From Heterohyrax brucei (taxonomy: Eukaryota; Chordata; Mammalia; Hyracoidea; Procaviidae): a stretch of 64,000 nucleotides of DNA. Every line of letters starts with the position of its first letter. The first letter of the stretch is position 1. Of this stretch, positions 1 to 11,575 are shown in pieces. The notes under the pieces were generated by a model, which saw only the letters and a list, made by a program, of their open reading frames with translations, was not told the DNA's origin and did not search any database. The stretch lies in the NCBI GenBank assembly GCA_028571685.1, contig CM053143.1, positions 196,609,829 through 196,673,828 of the forward strand. The letters are read 5' to 3'. A program made the position numbers and the translations under genes.

Positions 1-974
1 CATTTATTTATTTTATGTTTGCTTGCTGTGTTCTAACTTCCTGTTTTGTTTCATTTTGAAATACCCCAGTAGGCTGATCATGTGAGCTAGTTTGATTATT
101 GGCATGTTTAAGGCTTTAACACCCCCAGATGGTTAGAGCTGTTATGACCAGGTGAGCCCAGGTGTACCTCATATTATTCAGCTCAGGTGCCCAAGTGGCC
201 AGTCACCAAGTGTGTAGGGCAGGTTATCTCCACTACAATCCTAGATGGGCAGAGAAGACTGGTGGAGACACAGGTGTCTGGCTGCATGCATTGAGAAAGG
301 CAGGGGACTGGCAGGCATGAGTGAGTGTCCGTGAGGAAGATGTGTCCCCTCACACCTGAGCTTAGGTGAAGGAACTGTTTCTGCCCTGCGTTCCTGGCCC
401 TGGGGAGCAGCAGATTATTTCATTTATTTGTTTGTTTATCTTTCTCTTTGTTTGTTAAACATTCCCCTCTCCAAGACTAGACAAACGGCTCATAGTGTGA
501 GTAAGTAGTCCTACTTCTGACCCAGGTAATGGCACCAGACTCCAGAGCCAGGTGCAGTGTAGAGGATGGAGGGGACGTGCTGGGAAAAGGGAGAGAACTT
601 TCTCTTGAAGGTAAGATTTAGATGCTTGGGTGGTAGATAAGATGCACTCTGTTCAGCTTTTAGCAATCAAATACTGCCTCTCACTGATTCTGGAGGTGTG
701 AGTAGGCTCTCTGCTCCTTGGTCTTGCTTGCTGAGGAAGATGCTTCCTGAAAGCCACTGCTCTTGTCACCAAGCTCTGCTCCCCTATGGGGCACAGATTC
801 CTGCTGGGTCAGGTCTAGCCAGTCCTAGGTCTTCCTGGACCTACTCTCACTTCCCTGCTGCTTGTTCTGATTTGTCAGCTGTCCCTTTGATGTTCAGGGC
901 TTCTAAAATGTCATATATAACCATTTCATTCTTTTGGGGGGGGTCTTTGTTAGAGGGATTGCAGGAAGTGTCCA
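1..974. other. Unassigned DNA, no gene seen
   Basis: A mix of AT-rich and neutral sequence. A short ATTT/TGTTT-rich stretch near 419-460 looks like an old repeat tail. The longest open frame (698-1027) has no recognisable domain and overlaps the start of an old L1 fragment. Confidence 0.5.
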
Positions 975-1545
975 ACCACTTCACTCTCTTAGCCCCACCG
1001 CTTAACCTTTGTACATGTACAATTTAGTCGCACTAATTATATCATCGGGTCATGCGATCAGAAGCCCTGGTGCGTAGCGGTTAAGTTCTACACCTGCTAA
1101 TCAACTGTGTGTTAGAATCCACCAGGTGCTCCTTGGAAACTCTGTGGGGCAGGTCTGCTCTGTCCTGTAGGGTAGCGCTGAGTCAGAATCAACTCGACAG
1201 CAGTGGTTTTTGTTATTTTGTTTATGTGATCATAACTATCTGTTTCTAAAACATTTCGTCACCCCAAACAGGGGCTCGGCACCCCTAAGCACTGAGTCCC
1301 CACTCCCTTCCTCCAGCCCCTTCTAGTGAGCTCAGGTCTCCTTACAGGTGCCTCTTCTAGGCATGTCATATAAGCGGGTCCTGGAGTGTTTGTTCTGCTC
1401 TGTCTGACTGTCTTTGCTCAGCGTAATGGTTTCCTGCTTCACCCCTCTGGTCACAGATTTCGGAACTTCACTTCTCTTTGTGGATGGCTGATGTCCATTG
1501 TAGGGATGGTCCATGTTGTGTCTGTCCGTTAGTTTGCTGGTGGAC
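975..1545 (+). mobile_element. Old L1 3' UTR fragment, split by a SINE
   Basis: The segments 975-1060 and 1233-1545 together follow the well-known 3' UTR of old mammalian L1 (L1M) elements. Landmarks include TGTACAATTTAGT, TTCGTCACCCCAAACAG, CCCCACTCCCTTCCTCCAGCCCC, CATATAAG and GCGTAATGGTTTCC. The AfroSINE at 1061-1223 interrupts it, so the SINE is younger. Confidence 0.65.
1061..1223 (+). mobile_element. AfroSINE, tRNA-derived SINE, complete with target duplication
   Basis: The element starts GAAGCCCTGGTGCGTAGCGG, has the A/B-box-like tRNA head, then GGTGCTCCTTGGAAACTCTG and the RTE-like tail TGAGTCAGAATCAACTCGAC. It is flanked by ATGCGATCA (1052-1060) and ATGTGATCA (1224-1232), a 9-bp target duplication with one change. 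It lies inside an old L1 3' UTR. Confidence 0.9.
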
Positions 1546-1584
1546 ATGTGTCTGCCCACCAGCCTACTGTATCCATGTCCTCCT

Positions 1585-1710
1585 GTATCTGACGACCCCC
1601 CGTGTCCAACGGCCCCCTGTGCCTGACGTCCCCCCAGTACCTGATGCCCCCTCTGTGCCTGATGTCCCCCCTGTGCCTGCCGTGTCTCCTGGGTCTGACG
1701 TGCCCCATGT
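1585..1710. repeat. 18-bp minisatellite, about 7 copies
   Basis: Units resemble GTGCCTGATGTCCCCCCT and are nearly head to tail. The period is a multiple of three, so the frame stays open and yields a VPDVPP-like pattern. This explains the open frames here; it is not evidence of a gene. Confidence 0.75.
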
Positions 1711-1747
1711 CTGCAGACTCTTGGCTGGCTCGTCAGGCAGATGAATG

Positions 1748-2105
1748 GTCGGCTCTGGTGACCCCTAGTGGTCACTGGTGTGACAGTGGCCCTTGTGGGC
1801 TGTCTTCCGTCGCCCAGACCACAGGGATCCTACTGGCAACAGAATCAGTGTTTGGTCCTCCATCATCAGTGGCAGATCAGACTGTTGTGACTCTCAGGGT
1901 TTCCCTGGCTAGGTTTTGGAAGTAGGTCACCAGGTCTTTCTTCCTGTTGCAGTTGGAAGCTGTAGGGAACCCGGTTTATCATGGCAACAACGCAGCAGCC
2001 TTCGCTGACGGGCAGGGGTGCCCGCGAGGAGGTGCTCCGGCCGGGAGAAGCATCTGGGTGTCCTGCACCGAGGGCGAGAATCTAACACTGGGCCACCATT
2101 GCCCC
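1748..2105 (-). mobile_element. Afrotherian SINE with tRNA-Gly-like head
   Basis: Read on the - strand, it begins GGGGCAATGGTGGCCCAGTG, a decayed copy of the tRNA-Gly head (GCATTGGTGGTTCAGTGGT), with TTCTCGCC matching the anticodon arm. Then follow CAGGAAGAAAGACCTGGTGA and the tail region shared with RTE and AfroSINE. Divergence is high. It is a SINE head, not a working tRNA gene. Confidence 0.65.
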
Positions 2106-3117
2106 ATGTGTCAATGTTTGGGACTAAATCAAAAGGACACAGAACTCAAGTGGGCTGGCCCGAGGAGTTCTCTGCAAGTCACAACATCACCAAAAGGTAG
2201 GCAGCACCAGCGGGTCTGGAGCAAGGCCCAGGTCCTGCCTCCGAGCCCGTGACGTCCGCATGGCTGGCCCTTGGCCCACTCTTGTGTGTCAGGCGGCTGC
2301 AGGAGGCACTGGTGGTACTTTGGTCTCAGGGAAGAGTGGGAAACTGCCACGGAGAGAGGACTGCTGCGCAGAGGACGCAGGGCTCTTGTGCTGTGAGGGT
2401 GGGACGTCCACAAGGACCTACCACACGTGTGGAAGTCAGGAGAGACTGCTGCGGCCTGGTCCCAGCTGTGGGGCCGCGCACCGTGAGGGCCGGGGCCCTG
2501 AGCAGGTCGAGGCTCAGCCCTGAGGCCATTTCCTTCACAACAGTGTCTGTACTACTCAGGAAACCTGACAGGGTGACGGACACCGAGAAACAACGTAAGC
2601 TCACAGATGGAGAAAACTACTATCACAGTCTCACAGAATACAACAAACTTGGTAGCCTTCCAGTCAGACGGGGACAGATGGTGACGGCGCAGGACAGAGA
2701 CAGAAGCTGCCCCGTCCTGAGCCAGTCCCGTGACCGGCCGCGGGCTGCGTGTCCGAGATCGCAGGGTTGTCGTTGGCAGTTTGGGGGAGTGGATCGCCTG
2801 TCTCAGTCGGGAAGCTCTGGGGCACCTGGTTGGCATCACAGGGACACACCGACCTCCGCCGACAGACGGGGCGCTGTGCACGGGGGGACCGGATGTGGAG
2901 CCCTGGTGTCCTGCGTGGAACGTGAGCCCAGTGACCTGACAGCCCTGGTTGGAGATTCTTGTGGCTTGTTTGTTGGAAAGGCGTTTACTCAATCGTCACA
3001 ATTTTTGCATTTAGCGATTTCGTTTACCGCAGAGGTAATGGAAAGTGAGGCCCACTGGTCTTGGCAAAGGCAAGACACCAGGCAGGTTTGGGTAGTTTTT
3101 CATTTTGATAAGGACGT
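2106..3117. other. Unassigned GC-rich DNA
   Basis: No recognisable gene or named repeat. The long open frame on the + strand (2249-3277) has no domain, no splice signals of note, and runs into a SINE fragment, so it is taken as chance. Confidence 0.5.
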
Positions 3118-3222
3118 GATCCGCCAGGAGATCCTTGGAAACTCTCCGGGGCAGTGCTACCCTGTCCGATGGGGTCGCTGTGAGTCAGAGTTGACTCAGC
3201 AGCACTGGATTTGGGTTTGGGT
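3118..3222 (+). mobile_element. AfroSINE 3' fragment
   Basis: GGAGATCCTTGGAAACTCTC, GGGGCAGTGCTACCCTGTCC and GGGTCGCTGTGAGTCAGAGT follow the AfroSINE body and tail. The tRNA-like head is missing. Confidence 0.75.
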
Positions 3223-3790
3223 TCTGCTGACGCTGCTCCTGGTGGCCCGTGACAACACCAGGATGTTTCTGACCTAGGACTTTGATGTCCCAACTGGGGC
3301 ACATCTGGAGCTGGTGACTCTGGCGAGGACTTTCTTCTTGGCCCTCCGCATAGACCTGTTTGAAGGCTGAACTGAATTCTAAGTGTCTGTTTATATAATG
3401 ACGTTTGAGCACTGCACATGACATTTCCTGTAACACGTGGAGGTCACCCAAGAAACTGAAAGTCACTTCATGATTTGCACATGATGTAAAACGCCCGCTC
3501 ATGCATTCTATCACTTTATGCTGAATTACACGGAAATTTGCATTTAAAAAAGTCTTTCTCATTTTTCAGTGGTTCGTCAGTGTGGCCTATGACAACACTG
3601 TTCTCTTTCTCTCACATCAAGTGCAGTGATCTCCAAATGAAATTTCCAAGTCTGTGGCTGTTGGTGTTACAATGTTGCAGAGATTCTCAACTCTTAATAA
3701 CAAGAACCCTGGAGACAACATAAGCCAGTGCTGACTTTCCGGGGGTGGGAGGAGGAGGGAAAGGGAGCAGCCCTGGCTCTCAGACTGCAG
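3223..3790. other. Unassigned DNA
   Basis: Neutral to AT-rich sequence without a recognisable gene or named repeat. Short open frames on both strands lack domains. Confidence 0.5.
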
Positions 3791-3794
3791 GATT

Positions 3795-3980
3795 CACCTC
3801 TGTGCAGAGGTGAGGGGCTCCAGGGACAGGTGGGCTCTGGGGTGGGCTCTGGGGACAGGTAGGGTTCATCTCTGTGCAGAGGTGAGGGTCTTCAGGGACA
3901 GGTGGGCTCTGGGGTGGGCTCCGGGGACAGGTAGGGTTCATCTCCGTGCAGAGGTGAGGGGCTCTGGGGGCAGGCGGGCT
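3795..3980. repeat. 72-bp tandem repeat, about 2.6 copies
   Basis: TGTGCAGAGGTGAGG recurs at 3801, 3873 and, with one change, 3945, so the period is exactly 72 bp. Each unit contains GGTGGGCTCTGGGGTGGGCT. The copies are very similar, suggesting recent expansion. Confidence 0.85.
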
Positions 3981-4146
3981 CTGGGGTGCATGAGCAGTGG
4001 CCTACCAACAGGGTCCCAGTGCTGGCCTCACTTGAAGCTGCCTCTCTCCAGGGTGGTCGTGCCTCTGCACACTCCCACCACTACCGTCACCACCCGGGTC
4101 CTGGCCTGGTCACACGTGTAGGGCCCATGGAGAGACAAACAGCTTA

Positions 4147-4290
4147 GATGCATGTGTGCACACGTGTGTGCCTGCTTCCTCCTGACATGCGTCCTTTGCT
4201 TGCACATATGTTTCGTTGTCACATGTGTGCACACGCTTGCGCCTGCTCCCGCCTGATGCATGTCTTTGCTCGCACACGTGCTCCGTTGAG
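4147..4290. repeat. About 69-bp tandem duplication, TGTGCACACG-rich
   Basis: Two copies share TGTGCACACG, CCTGCT-CC-CCTGA, ATG-GTC-TTTGCT and CGTTG in the same order. The alternating purine-pyrimidine stretches could adopt Z-DNA. Confidence 0.65.
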
Positions 4291-4654
4291 CCGACTCACT
4301 TATGAAGCACAGGTGCAGAAAGACAGTTACTCAGGCTTGCAGGGCACTGCCGCAGAGCCCTGAAGCCAGGTGTCCCGAGGAGGTGGGAGGCTGCAGGCCC
4401 CAGGCTCGTGCGCCCCGAGGCCCTGACGGCCAGCTTTGTTTTCCACGCAGTGCCAGTCACCAGCTTGTGTAATTCCACAGGCTTCCTGGGGGGGTGCTGT
4501 CATGCCTCTTAGAAAGCAGACTGCTTTTCAGAGCAGCTCCGTGTTTACAGAATCACCGTGTGGACCCCGCAGGCGCCCCTACCCTGATATCCGTGCCCGG
4601 TTCTCCTGTTACGTCACGCATTTCTGCATCCATTTGTCACGTTTGAGGGACACA
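4291..4654. other. Unassigned DNA
   Basis: No gene or clear repeat recognised between the tandem duplication and the L1 fragment that follows. Confidence 0.5.
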
Positions 4655-4850
4655 TATCCACGCGTTGTTATTAACTGAAGCCCACAGTTTACGTGTGCTC
4701 ACCCTGTGTTTCACATTCCTGTGGATTTGGACAAGTGCATCGTGTGCCGCGCCCACCGTGACAGTGGCGGGCGCATTGTGTCATGTGTCCACTGTGGCAG
4801 TGTCACGCAGAGTGGTTTCACTGCCCTGTTCCTCACACCCCCTCCCGCCT
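4655..4850 (+). mobile_element. Old L1 3' UTR fragment
   Basis: TTGTTATTAACTGAAGCCCA, CATTCCTGTGGATTTGGACA, GTGTCCACTGTGGCAGTGTC and GAGTGGTTTCACTGCCCTG match, in order, a conserved stretch of old L1 (L1M) 3' UTRs. Many CpG/TpG changes show its age. Confidence 0.6.
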
Positions 4851-5739
4851 TCTGCTCTCCTGACCACTGACCCCTCCGCTGTCCCTGCCTTTCCCGCTCC
4901 CTGGGCTGCCCCTCAGCCTGTCCCACCACACGGGGACGACTATTTTACAACCACCTGCTCCCCCAAACACACCAACTGCTAAGAAGTCAGCGGCCTTGCT
5001 CGTGGGCTCTCCTTCTGGGGCCCCTGCTCCTGACGGAGAAACAAGCAGTGTCCTCTTAGGAGAAATGTCCCAGAAGAGGCGCCGCCTTCCTGCGGGCATT
5101 AATCACAGGGTTGAAGGGGCTGTCCGGGGCTGCAGTTGGACCCTCAGCTCCCTGCCCCACGCTGGGAGACCGGCCCCGTGCCAGCTGCTCATTTTCTTTT
5201 TAATGCTTTCTTGTGTCCAAAGTGAGAGCTTGCACATTTAACAGTTCCCATTTAACAGTTTCCACACAAACTTTTCAGTGACACAGTTCCATTTGTCATG
5301 GTATGTCACATCTCGTCTGCTCTGCCCTGGCCATGTCATTTCCAGTGCTCCGGGGTCCCTGCACCCTGACCTGCGCAGCTTTGCTTTACAGAAATTTGTG
5401 ATTGTTTGGTCTCCTATAGTTGATATAAGCGTTTTTTTGGTAAAGAAACTCACTCCTCACTGGTGATATTCTTTATGTCCCCATCTGTTATTTAGATATC
5501 AGGGCACCTCAAGGGATAGTTTTGGGTGAAGGTTTGGAAAGCTGTTCGTTTCCAGCTGAAGCCCGAACACACCAGTGACCAGAGCCACATAACGAGGTCC
5601 TGCTAGCCTGGTCTTTGGGGCTCACACACAGGGACAGGGGAAGAGGGGTTGCTGTGTGAACTGTGGTGATTGTGGCTTGTCTAGAGGACTAGGTAGTCTC
5701 ACCATTCTGCTAGGCTTGAAATGGAGCACCCCAGAGGCA
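4851..5739. other. Unassigned DNA, possibly old L1-derived in part
   Basis: The 5200-5465 part is AT-rich with L1-like wording (TCAGTGACACAGTTCCATTTGTCAT region), but I cannot place it firmly. No gene evidence. Confidence 0.35.
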
Positions 5740-5759
5740 GGGAGGAGGGGAATCCCATT

Positions 5760-6330
5760 ACCAACAGGGAGGCACAGCCAAGAGCACAGTGTGTCTTTTG
5801 GACCAAGGATCCTTGTACTGAGAAGCTTTTGGAACCACTGGAACAGGGAGATATGAGAGGGGGAGAGAGAGAGAGAGAGAGTGCTGTAACACTGGAGACG
5901 GTGAGAAGCTGCAGTAGAGAGATGGCGACAGGAGAGAATGACAGGAGATACTGCTGTGGGCTTCCTGGCCCATGGAGCAAGAAAGCTGAGTGTCTTTGGA
6001 CGGCAGACTTGCTACAAGAGTAGGGTCCCTCCAGGCACTTGGTGGGGATGAGGTTGTGAACCCCTAGAACAACAGCTGAAGGTCTTACCGGCTGAGTGAG
6101 GCCCCTTGGGGTCCTCACTGTAGCACCAGCCCAAGCAGGGCAGAGGCTGAAGGGTGAGAGCGGGGTGTGCTTGCAGCCATGGCTGAGAAGAGGCCATCCC
6201 TGCGGAAGAACTGTGTCCTGAGTTGTAAACTGTTACTTTCCTGACAAACCCCATAACCGTGAGTGCTGTGTGTGAGTTCCTGGGGGCCACTGACATGAAT
6301 GACTGAAGCCAGCAGAGTCAGAAGTGCCAC
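5760..6330 (+). mobile_element. Probable LTR remnant related to the afrotherian LTRs at 12.6 and 52.7 kb
   Basis: AGAGCACAGTGTGTCTTTTG, GACCAAGGATCCTTGTACTG and AGAAGCTTTTGGAACCAC resemble the middle of the LTR family present at 12641-13099 and 52720-53156. It includes a (GA)n stretch at 5857-5881. Boundaries are uncertain and no internal region is seen. It is a degraded fossil. Confidence 0.4.
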
Positions 6331-6477
6331 GGGAGGGGTGGCTGCTGTCAGGACCGGTGAGACGCTGGAGACGGGAGGCGTGTCTCATTTCTGCCTCGTG
6401 GGAGTCAGCCTGGGGCTGTTGATCTTGGTTCCCCTCCCCCTTGTGATGTTAGGGGACGTCTGACGTGCCCCTGCTCT

Positions 6478-7035
6478 GTTGTCTGTCATTACTGTGAGGT
6501 GTTGCTGAGTCAGTTCCGACTAGCAGGGACCCCGAGCCCAGAAGAACCAAACACTGCCCGGTCCTGAGCCATGTCCACCGTTGTTGTCACGTCGGAGCCC
6601 ACTGTCCCAGACACTGCGTCAGCATCTCACTAAAGGTCTCCTTTGTCTCACCGACCCTCTGCTTTGTCAAGCCTGATTTCCTTCTCCAGCGACTGATCCC
6701 CCCTGATAACATGCCTGAAGTATGTGAGATGTGGTCTCACCAGCCTTGCTTCTAAGGAACATTCTGGCTGTTCTTCTTCCAAGACACAGTTGTTCATTCC
6801 TCTGACAGCCTGCGGTACGTTCAGCATTCTTCTCCAACACCACAACGCAAAGGTGTCAATTCTTCTTCTGTCTTCCTCATTCACTGCTCAGCTTTTGCAT
6901 GCAGATGAGGTGACTGAAAACCTCCTGGCTTGGGCTGGGGCACTGTAGTCCTCAAGGTGACATCCTTGCTTCTCAACCTTTTACAGGGGTCTTGTGCAGC
7001 AAATCTGCCCAGTGCAATGTGGCAAATTTGATTTC
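6478..7035 (-). mobile_element. RTE LINE 3' end
   Basis: The - strand reads through the end of the RTE ORF: ACATACTTCAGGCATGTTAT, GGATCAGTCGCTGGAGAAGG and a tail giving GTCGGAACTGACTCAG. The encoded WCWRRMLNVPQ and RLVRPHLTYFRHVIRGDQSLEKEI are typical of the C-terminal part of RTE/BovB-type ORF2. It is 5'-truncated. Confidence 0.85.
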
Positions 7036-7337
7036 CATTTTTACACAGAAGGAAAACCTTGGGTAACTTGGACTTTAATTCACATACACAGGGCCAGGCA
7101 TCAGACAATGATTAGAGAGAAGCAAGGAACAATGAGAGCAGGAGCAAGGAAGGAGAGCTGCTGCCGGGGGCCTGGCTGGGGCTGCTGGGGCGCTCCGCTC
7201 AGCGTTGGCGCCGACAGACCGACCGCCACGGCTAGGTCCGGGCCTGCGCTCCCTCTTATCACCAGAGACCTTGCCATGCTCAGCTGGTTTGAGGGTGGCA
7301 GGATTCTTGTGCTCTCGATCTGAAGCTCCCACATATC
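7036..7337. other. Unassigned DNA between two RTE fragments
   Basis: GC-rich sequence with no recognisable repeat or gene. The open frames here lack domains. Confidence 0.4.
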
Positions 7338-10300
7338 TGTCAGTTTGTTGTACTGTAGGGGCTCGTGTGTTGTTGTGATGCTGGAAGCTATGCCACCGAT
7401 ATTCAGATTCCTGAAGGGTCACCCTTGGGGGCATGTTTCCGCTGACTTTGCAGATTAAGACGAGGAAGAAAGACCTGGCAGTCTGCTTCTAAAAAGAATT
7501 ATCCAGGGGCAGAGGAGACGGACAGACACTTCACTAAAGGGGAGATCCAGGCAGCCAAAAGACACATGCAGTCATGTTCACGATCTTTAGTTATTAAAGA
7601 AATTCAAATCAAGATGACAATGAGATACCATCTCACTCCAACAAGATTGGCCATGATTCAAAAAACACAAAACAACAAATGCTGTGGAGAAAGTGGAACC
7701 CTTCTACACTGTTGGTGAGGTTGCAAAATGGTCCAGCCTCTTTGGAAAGCAATCTGGTGCTTCCTTAAAAAAATGGATATTGATATACCATTTGACCCAG
7801 TAATTCCACTACTTGGAATATATCCTACAGAATAAAGGCCTTTCACACCAACGGACACATGCACCAGAATGTTTACCGCAGCACAGTCCACAATAGCAAA
7901 AAGATGGAATCAACCCAGATGCCCAACAACAGAGGAATGGATATGGTACATATACTCAATGGAGCACTATGCAATGATAAAGAATAACAATGATTCCAGG
8001 AAACATCTCATAACCTGGTTTCAACTGGAGGACATTATGTTGAGTGAAAGTAGTCAGTGACAAAAGGACAAATATTGTATGAGACCTCTACGATAAAATC
8101 TCAAAAACAGACTTGTGTATAGAAGAAAAGACTCTTTGACAGCTGCAAGGGGGGGAGGAAGGGAGGGTAAGGGGTGGAGGGTTTAGTTTAGATACTTGCT
8201 AGAAATCTGGTTGGAAGAAATCGGTGATAGCACACATTAGAAACAAGAACAACATTAAGTGAACTTCAGCATAACTTGAGTACTCCTTCCATCTTAATTC
8301 AATATTGCAAGGATAGAGTAGCTGGGGCAGGGGGCAGGGGACCATGCTCTTAGGCGAAATTGAGGCCAATTGGCACAACTAGCGTTTTGCTAAGAGAGCT
8401 CTCTGCACCCCACATTGGTGAGTGGTGTCTGGGGTCTTAAAAGCTGCCAAGCTGCCATCTGAGGACACAGCAAATGGTCCCAGCTCAGCAGGAAAGGATG
8501 CTCACTGAGGACCAAAATGACATGGGGTAAAGCCAACCCATAAGATAGAGAGACCCACTTGAGTGGGTGCCTACATCAACTTGGGATTGGAAGAACTGGA
8601 TGGTGCCCAGCCACCACCAGTGATAGCCGTGATGGAGCTCACAGAGTTGAATCTCATTGGCAACACAAGAATAAAAAGGGGTGCATCCTGAGATCTCCAC
8701 TAAAAGACCTCAACTGATGGTCCAGGGGTTTCGGGGTTCCCCTGAGAGCATGGCCCCCGGCCCTGATGCTGCCCTTGACCATAAATCATAACGAAGGTCC
8801 ACTCTTTGAACACGAATGGATTGGACTTGGCAATGTAGAGTGACCATATATTGGATCCACTTTATGGTTCTATGCATCTATAGAATATCATCCTGCTGAC
8901 CTCTGGCTGGAGGAAGGAGAGTGGGTGGAGAGGAGGGGAAAGGAGGCTGTTGGGAGGATGAGACATGTATGGAGCAGAGAGGAATAGTGTGCTGTCACCG
9001 GGCAGGGAGAGCAGTGGAAGCTGCATATAGGTGGGCGTGTATATTTATACGGGAATGTACATTCCACTCAGTCATATTAAATAAATTAAAAAAAAAGCTC
9101 AAAAAAAAAAAAAAAGGAATTATCCCGTGAAAACCATACGCATAGCAGCAGAACACTGTCAGACGCAGGGCCAGAAAGCGAGCCCCCAGGTTGGAAGGCA
9201 CTCAGAAGACAATGGGGGAAGAGCGGCCTCCTCAGAGCAAAGCTGACCTTAAGGACGTGGACAAAGTCTAGCCTTTGGGACCTTGACTGCTGATGCAGAA
9301 TGACTTAAAATGAGAAGCCAGCCAAGCCAAGTGCCGTAAAATGAGAAGAAACAACTGCAAACATCCACTAATAAATGGAACATGGAATGCACAAACTATG
9401 GATTTAGGAAAATTGGAAATCATCCAGAATGCAATGGAACACACAGCATTGATATCCTAGGGGTTAGTGGGCTGAAACGGACTGGTAGTGGCTATTCTGA
9501 ATCAGACAGTCATATGAGCTACTATGACGGGAACAAAAATTTGAAGATAAATTGTTCACATTCATCATCAAAAAGGACGTTTCAAGATCTGTCCTGAAGT
9601 ACAAAGCTGTCAGTGATAGGATATTATCCATACGCCTACAAGGAAGGCCAGTTAATATGAGTATTATTCAAATTTACGCACCAATCAATAAAGCCAAAGG
9701 AGAAGAAATTGAAGATTTTTACTGGCTTCTGTAGTCTGAAAGTGACCAAACATGCAGTCAGGGTGCGTTGTTAATTACTGGTGATTGGAATGCAAAAGCT
9801 GGAAACAAAGAAGGATGGATCATTGGAAAATATGGCCCTGGTGACAGAAATGATGCTGGAGACACGTGATAGAATTCCACACCGACACAAACAGCGAATG
9901 TACACATGGACCTCACCAGATGGAACACATAGTAATCAAATCGATTACATCCGTGGAAAGAGATGATGGAAAAGCTCCATGTCAACAGTCAGCACAAGAC
10001 CAGGCACCGACTGCAGCACAGATCATTAATACTCACAGGGAAGTTCAAACCGAAACTGAAGAAAATTAGAACAAGTCCACGAGAGCCAAAGTACAACCTT
10101 GAGTACATCCCTCCTGAGTTTAGAGACCATGACAACAACAGATTTGATGTGTTGATCACTAATGACTGAAGACCAGACGAGTTGTGGAATGACATCAAAG
10201 ACGTCATATATGAAGAGAGCAAGAGGTCATTAAAAAGAAAGAAAAGACCAAACTGGATGTCAGAAGACACTCTGAAACTTGCTCTTGAATGCTGAGCAGC

Positions 10301-10974
10301 TAAAGCAAATGGAAGGAATGGTGAAGTAAAAGAGCTGAGCTAAAGATTTCAAAGAGCAGCTTGAGAAGACAAAATAAAGTGTTACAGTGACATGTGCAGA
10401 GAGCTGGAAATGGAAAACCAGAAGGGAAGGACACAACCTGCATTTCTCAAGCGGAAAGAACTGAAGAAATAATTCAAGCCTCAATTTGCAAGGATTCTAC
10501 AGGGAAACTATTAAATGATTTGGGGAGCATCAAAAGGAGATGGATGGAATACATGGAGTCATTATACCAGAAAAAACTGGTCAATGTTCAGCCACTGGAA
10601 GAGGTAGCATATGATCAGGAACTCGTGGTACTGAAGGGAGAAGTCTAAGCTGCACTGAAGGCAAAAAACAAGGCTCCAGGAGTTGACGGAACAGCAACTG
10701 AGATATTTCAGCAAGCACGTGCAGCGCTGGAAGTGCTCACTCATTTGTGCCAGGAAATTTGGAGGACGGCTACCCGGCCAGCTAACTGGAAGAGATCCAC
10801 ATCTATGCCCACTCCAAAGAAATGATCCAACTGAATGCAGAAATCACCAATGTCCTTAATATCACACACAAGTCAAGTTTTGCTCAATAGAATTCAAAAG
10901 CAGCCGCGCTAGTACACTGATAGGGAACTGCCAGAAATTCAAGCGAGATTCGGAAGAGGACGTGGCATATCATT
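7338..10974 (+). mobile_element. RTE LINE, 5' end to mid-ORF, split by an L1 insertion
   Basis: The 5' end (CTGTCAGTTTGTTGTACTGT, 7338) is followed at 9111 by the untranslated region and ORF2: an endonuclease region (NGTWNAQTMDLGKLEI, DILGVSGLKRTG, QGRPVNMSIIQIYAPINKAK, TGDWNAKAGN) and part of the reverse transcriptase region (NKAPGVDGTATEIFQQA). Stops and frameshifts are frequent. It ends abruptly near 10974 at GGAAGAGGACGTGGC, at a hAT remnant, so the 3' third is missing. The inserted L1 spans 7505-9110. Confidence 0.88.
7505..9110 (+). mobile_element. L1 LINE, 5'-truncated, inserted into the RTE
   Basis: The first part encodes the C-terminal end of L1 ORF2 (AAQSTIAKRWNQPRCPTTEE, MEHYAMIKNNND), then a long 3' UTR with GGGGTCTTAAAAGCTGCCAA and an A-rich tail at about 9084-9110. 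Target duplications flank it: AAAAAGAATTATCC (7491-7504) and AAAAAGGAATTATCC (9111-9125). The insertion is in the same orientation as the host RTE. Low divergence of the tail suggests it is among the younger insertions. Confidence 0.9.
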
Positions 10975-11139
10975 GTAAATAAAGCTTTATCAACATACGG
11001 CTGTGCCACCGTTCACGTCTGGTCTGTGGCTGCTTTCTCATGAAAAGGCAGTGCCAAGCGGTGCCATGGTGACCACGTGGGCCCCCAAAGCCTACATGTT
11101 TACAGTTTGGCCCTTTACAGAAAGTTTCTGGACTCTGAT
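10975..11139 (-). mobile_element. hAT-Charlie-type DNA transposon remnant
   Basis: GTAAATAAAGCTTTATCAAC, CACGTCTGGTCTGTGGCTGC, CCCCCAAAGCCTACATGTTT and GGCCCTTTACAGAAAGTTTC follow, in order, the reverse complement of a common non-autonomous hAT element that begins CAGGGGTCGGCAAACTTT. It sits exactly where the RTE stops. The family name is not assigned. Confidence 0.65.
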
Positions 11140-11454
11140 AGCGCAGGCTGTGCCCCAGAGCCGAGGGTGTGGTGGTGAGTATGAGAGCGCCTGGGCCGTG
11201 TGCTGGCGCCGCGTGTGACCTCTGGGTGGCCTGACCTGCTTCATTCTTCCACAGCCCTGCTTCTCAGATGAGCAGACAAGCCGGGGTGCCTACGTCAGAT
11301 GTCCACATTGCAGGGCCAGCAGGTGCCAGAAGTGGCCCACTCCAGGCATTTGGCCTCTAAGCCCCCGCTGAGGGCAGAGTCCTGGTCCTGGAGTGGACAC
11401 GGACACACTGTCCCCAGAGCACGCCTCCACCTGGCCCTGAGCCAAAGAAGAGGC

Positions 11455-11575
11455 CAGCCAAGGATAGACAGCGGGCAGACAGACAAACGAAGGACAGACA
11501 GAACATGGATAGAGGATGGACAGAAGACACAGGGACGTCAGACAGGTGGAGGACAGATGGACAGTTAGAGGACAA
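11455..11575. repeat. GGACAGAC-type simple repeat
   Basis: Degenerate units such as GGACAGACAGA and GGATGGACAGA run head to tail. The strong purine bias lies on one strand. Confidence 0.7.

Noticed and set aside
2040-2105. tRNA-Gly gene on the - strand
   Set aside because: The cloverleaf is badly decayed and continues into a SINE body; it is the head of a SINE.
2249-3277. 342-codon open frame
   Set aside because: No domain or codon bias, and it runs into an AfroSINE fragment at its 3' end.
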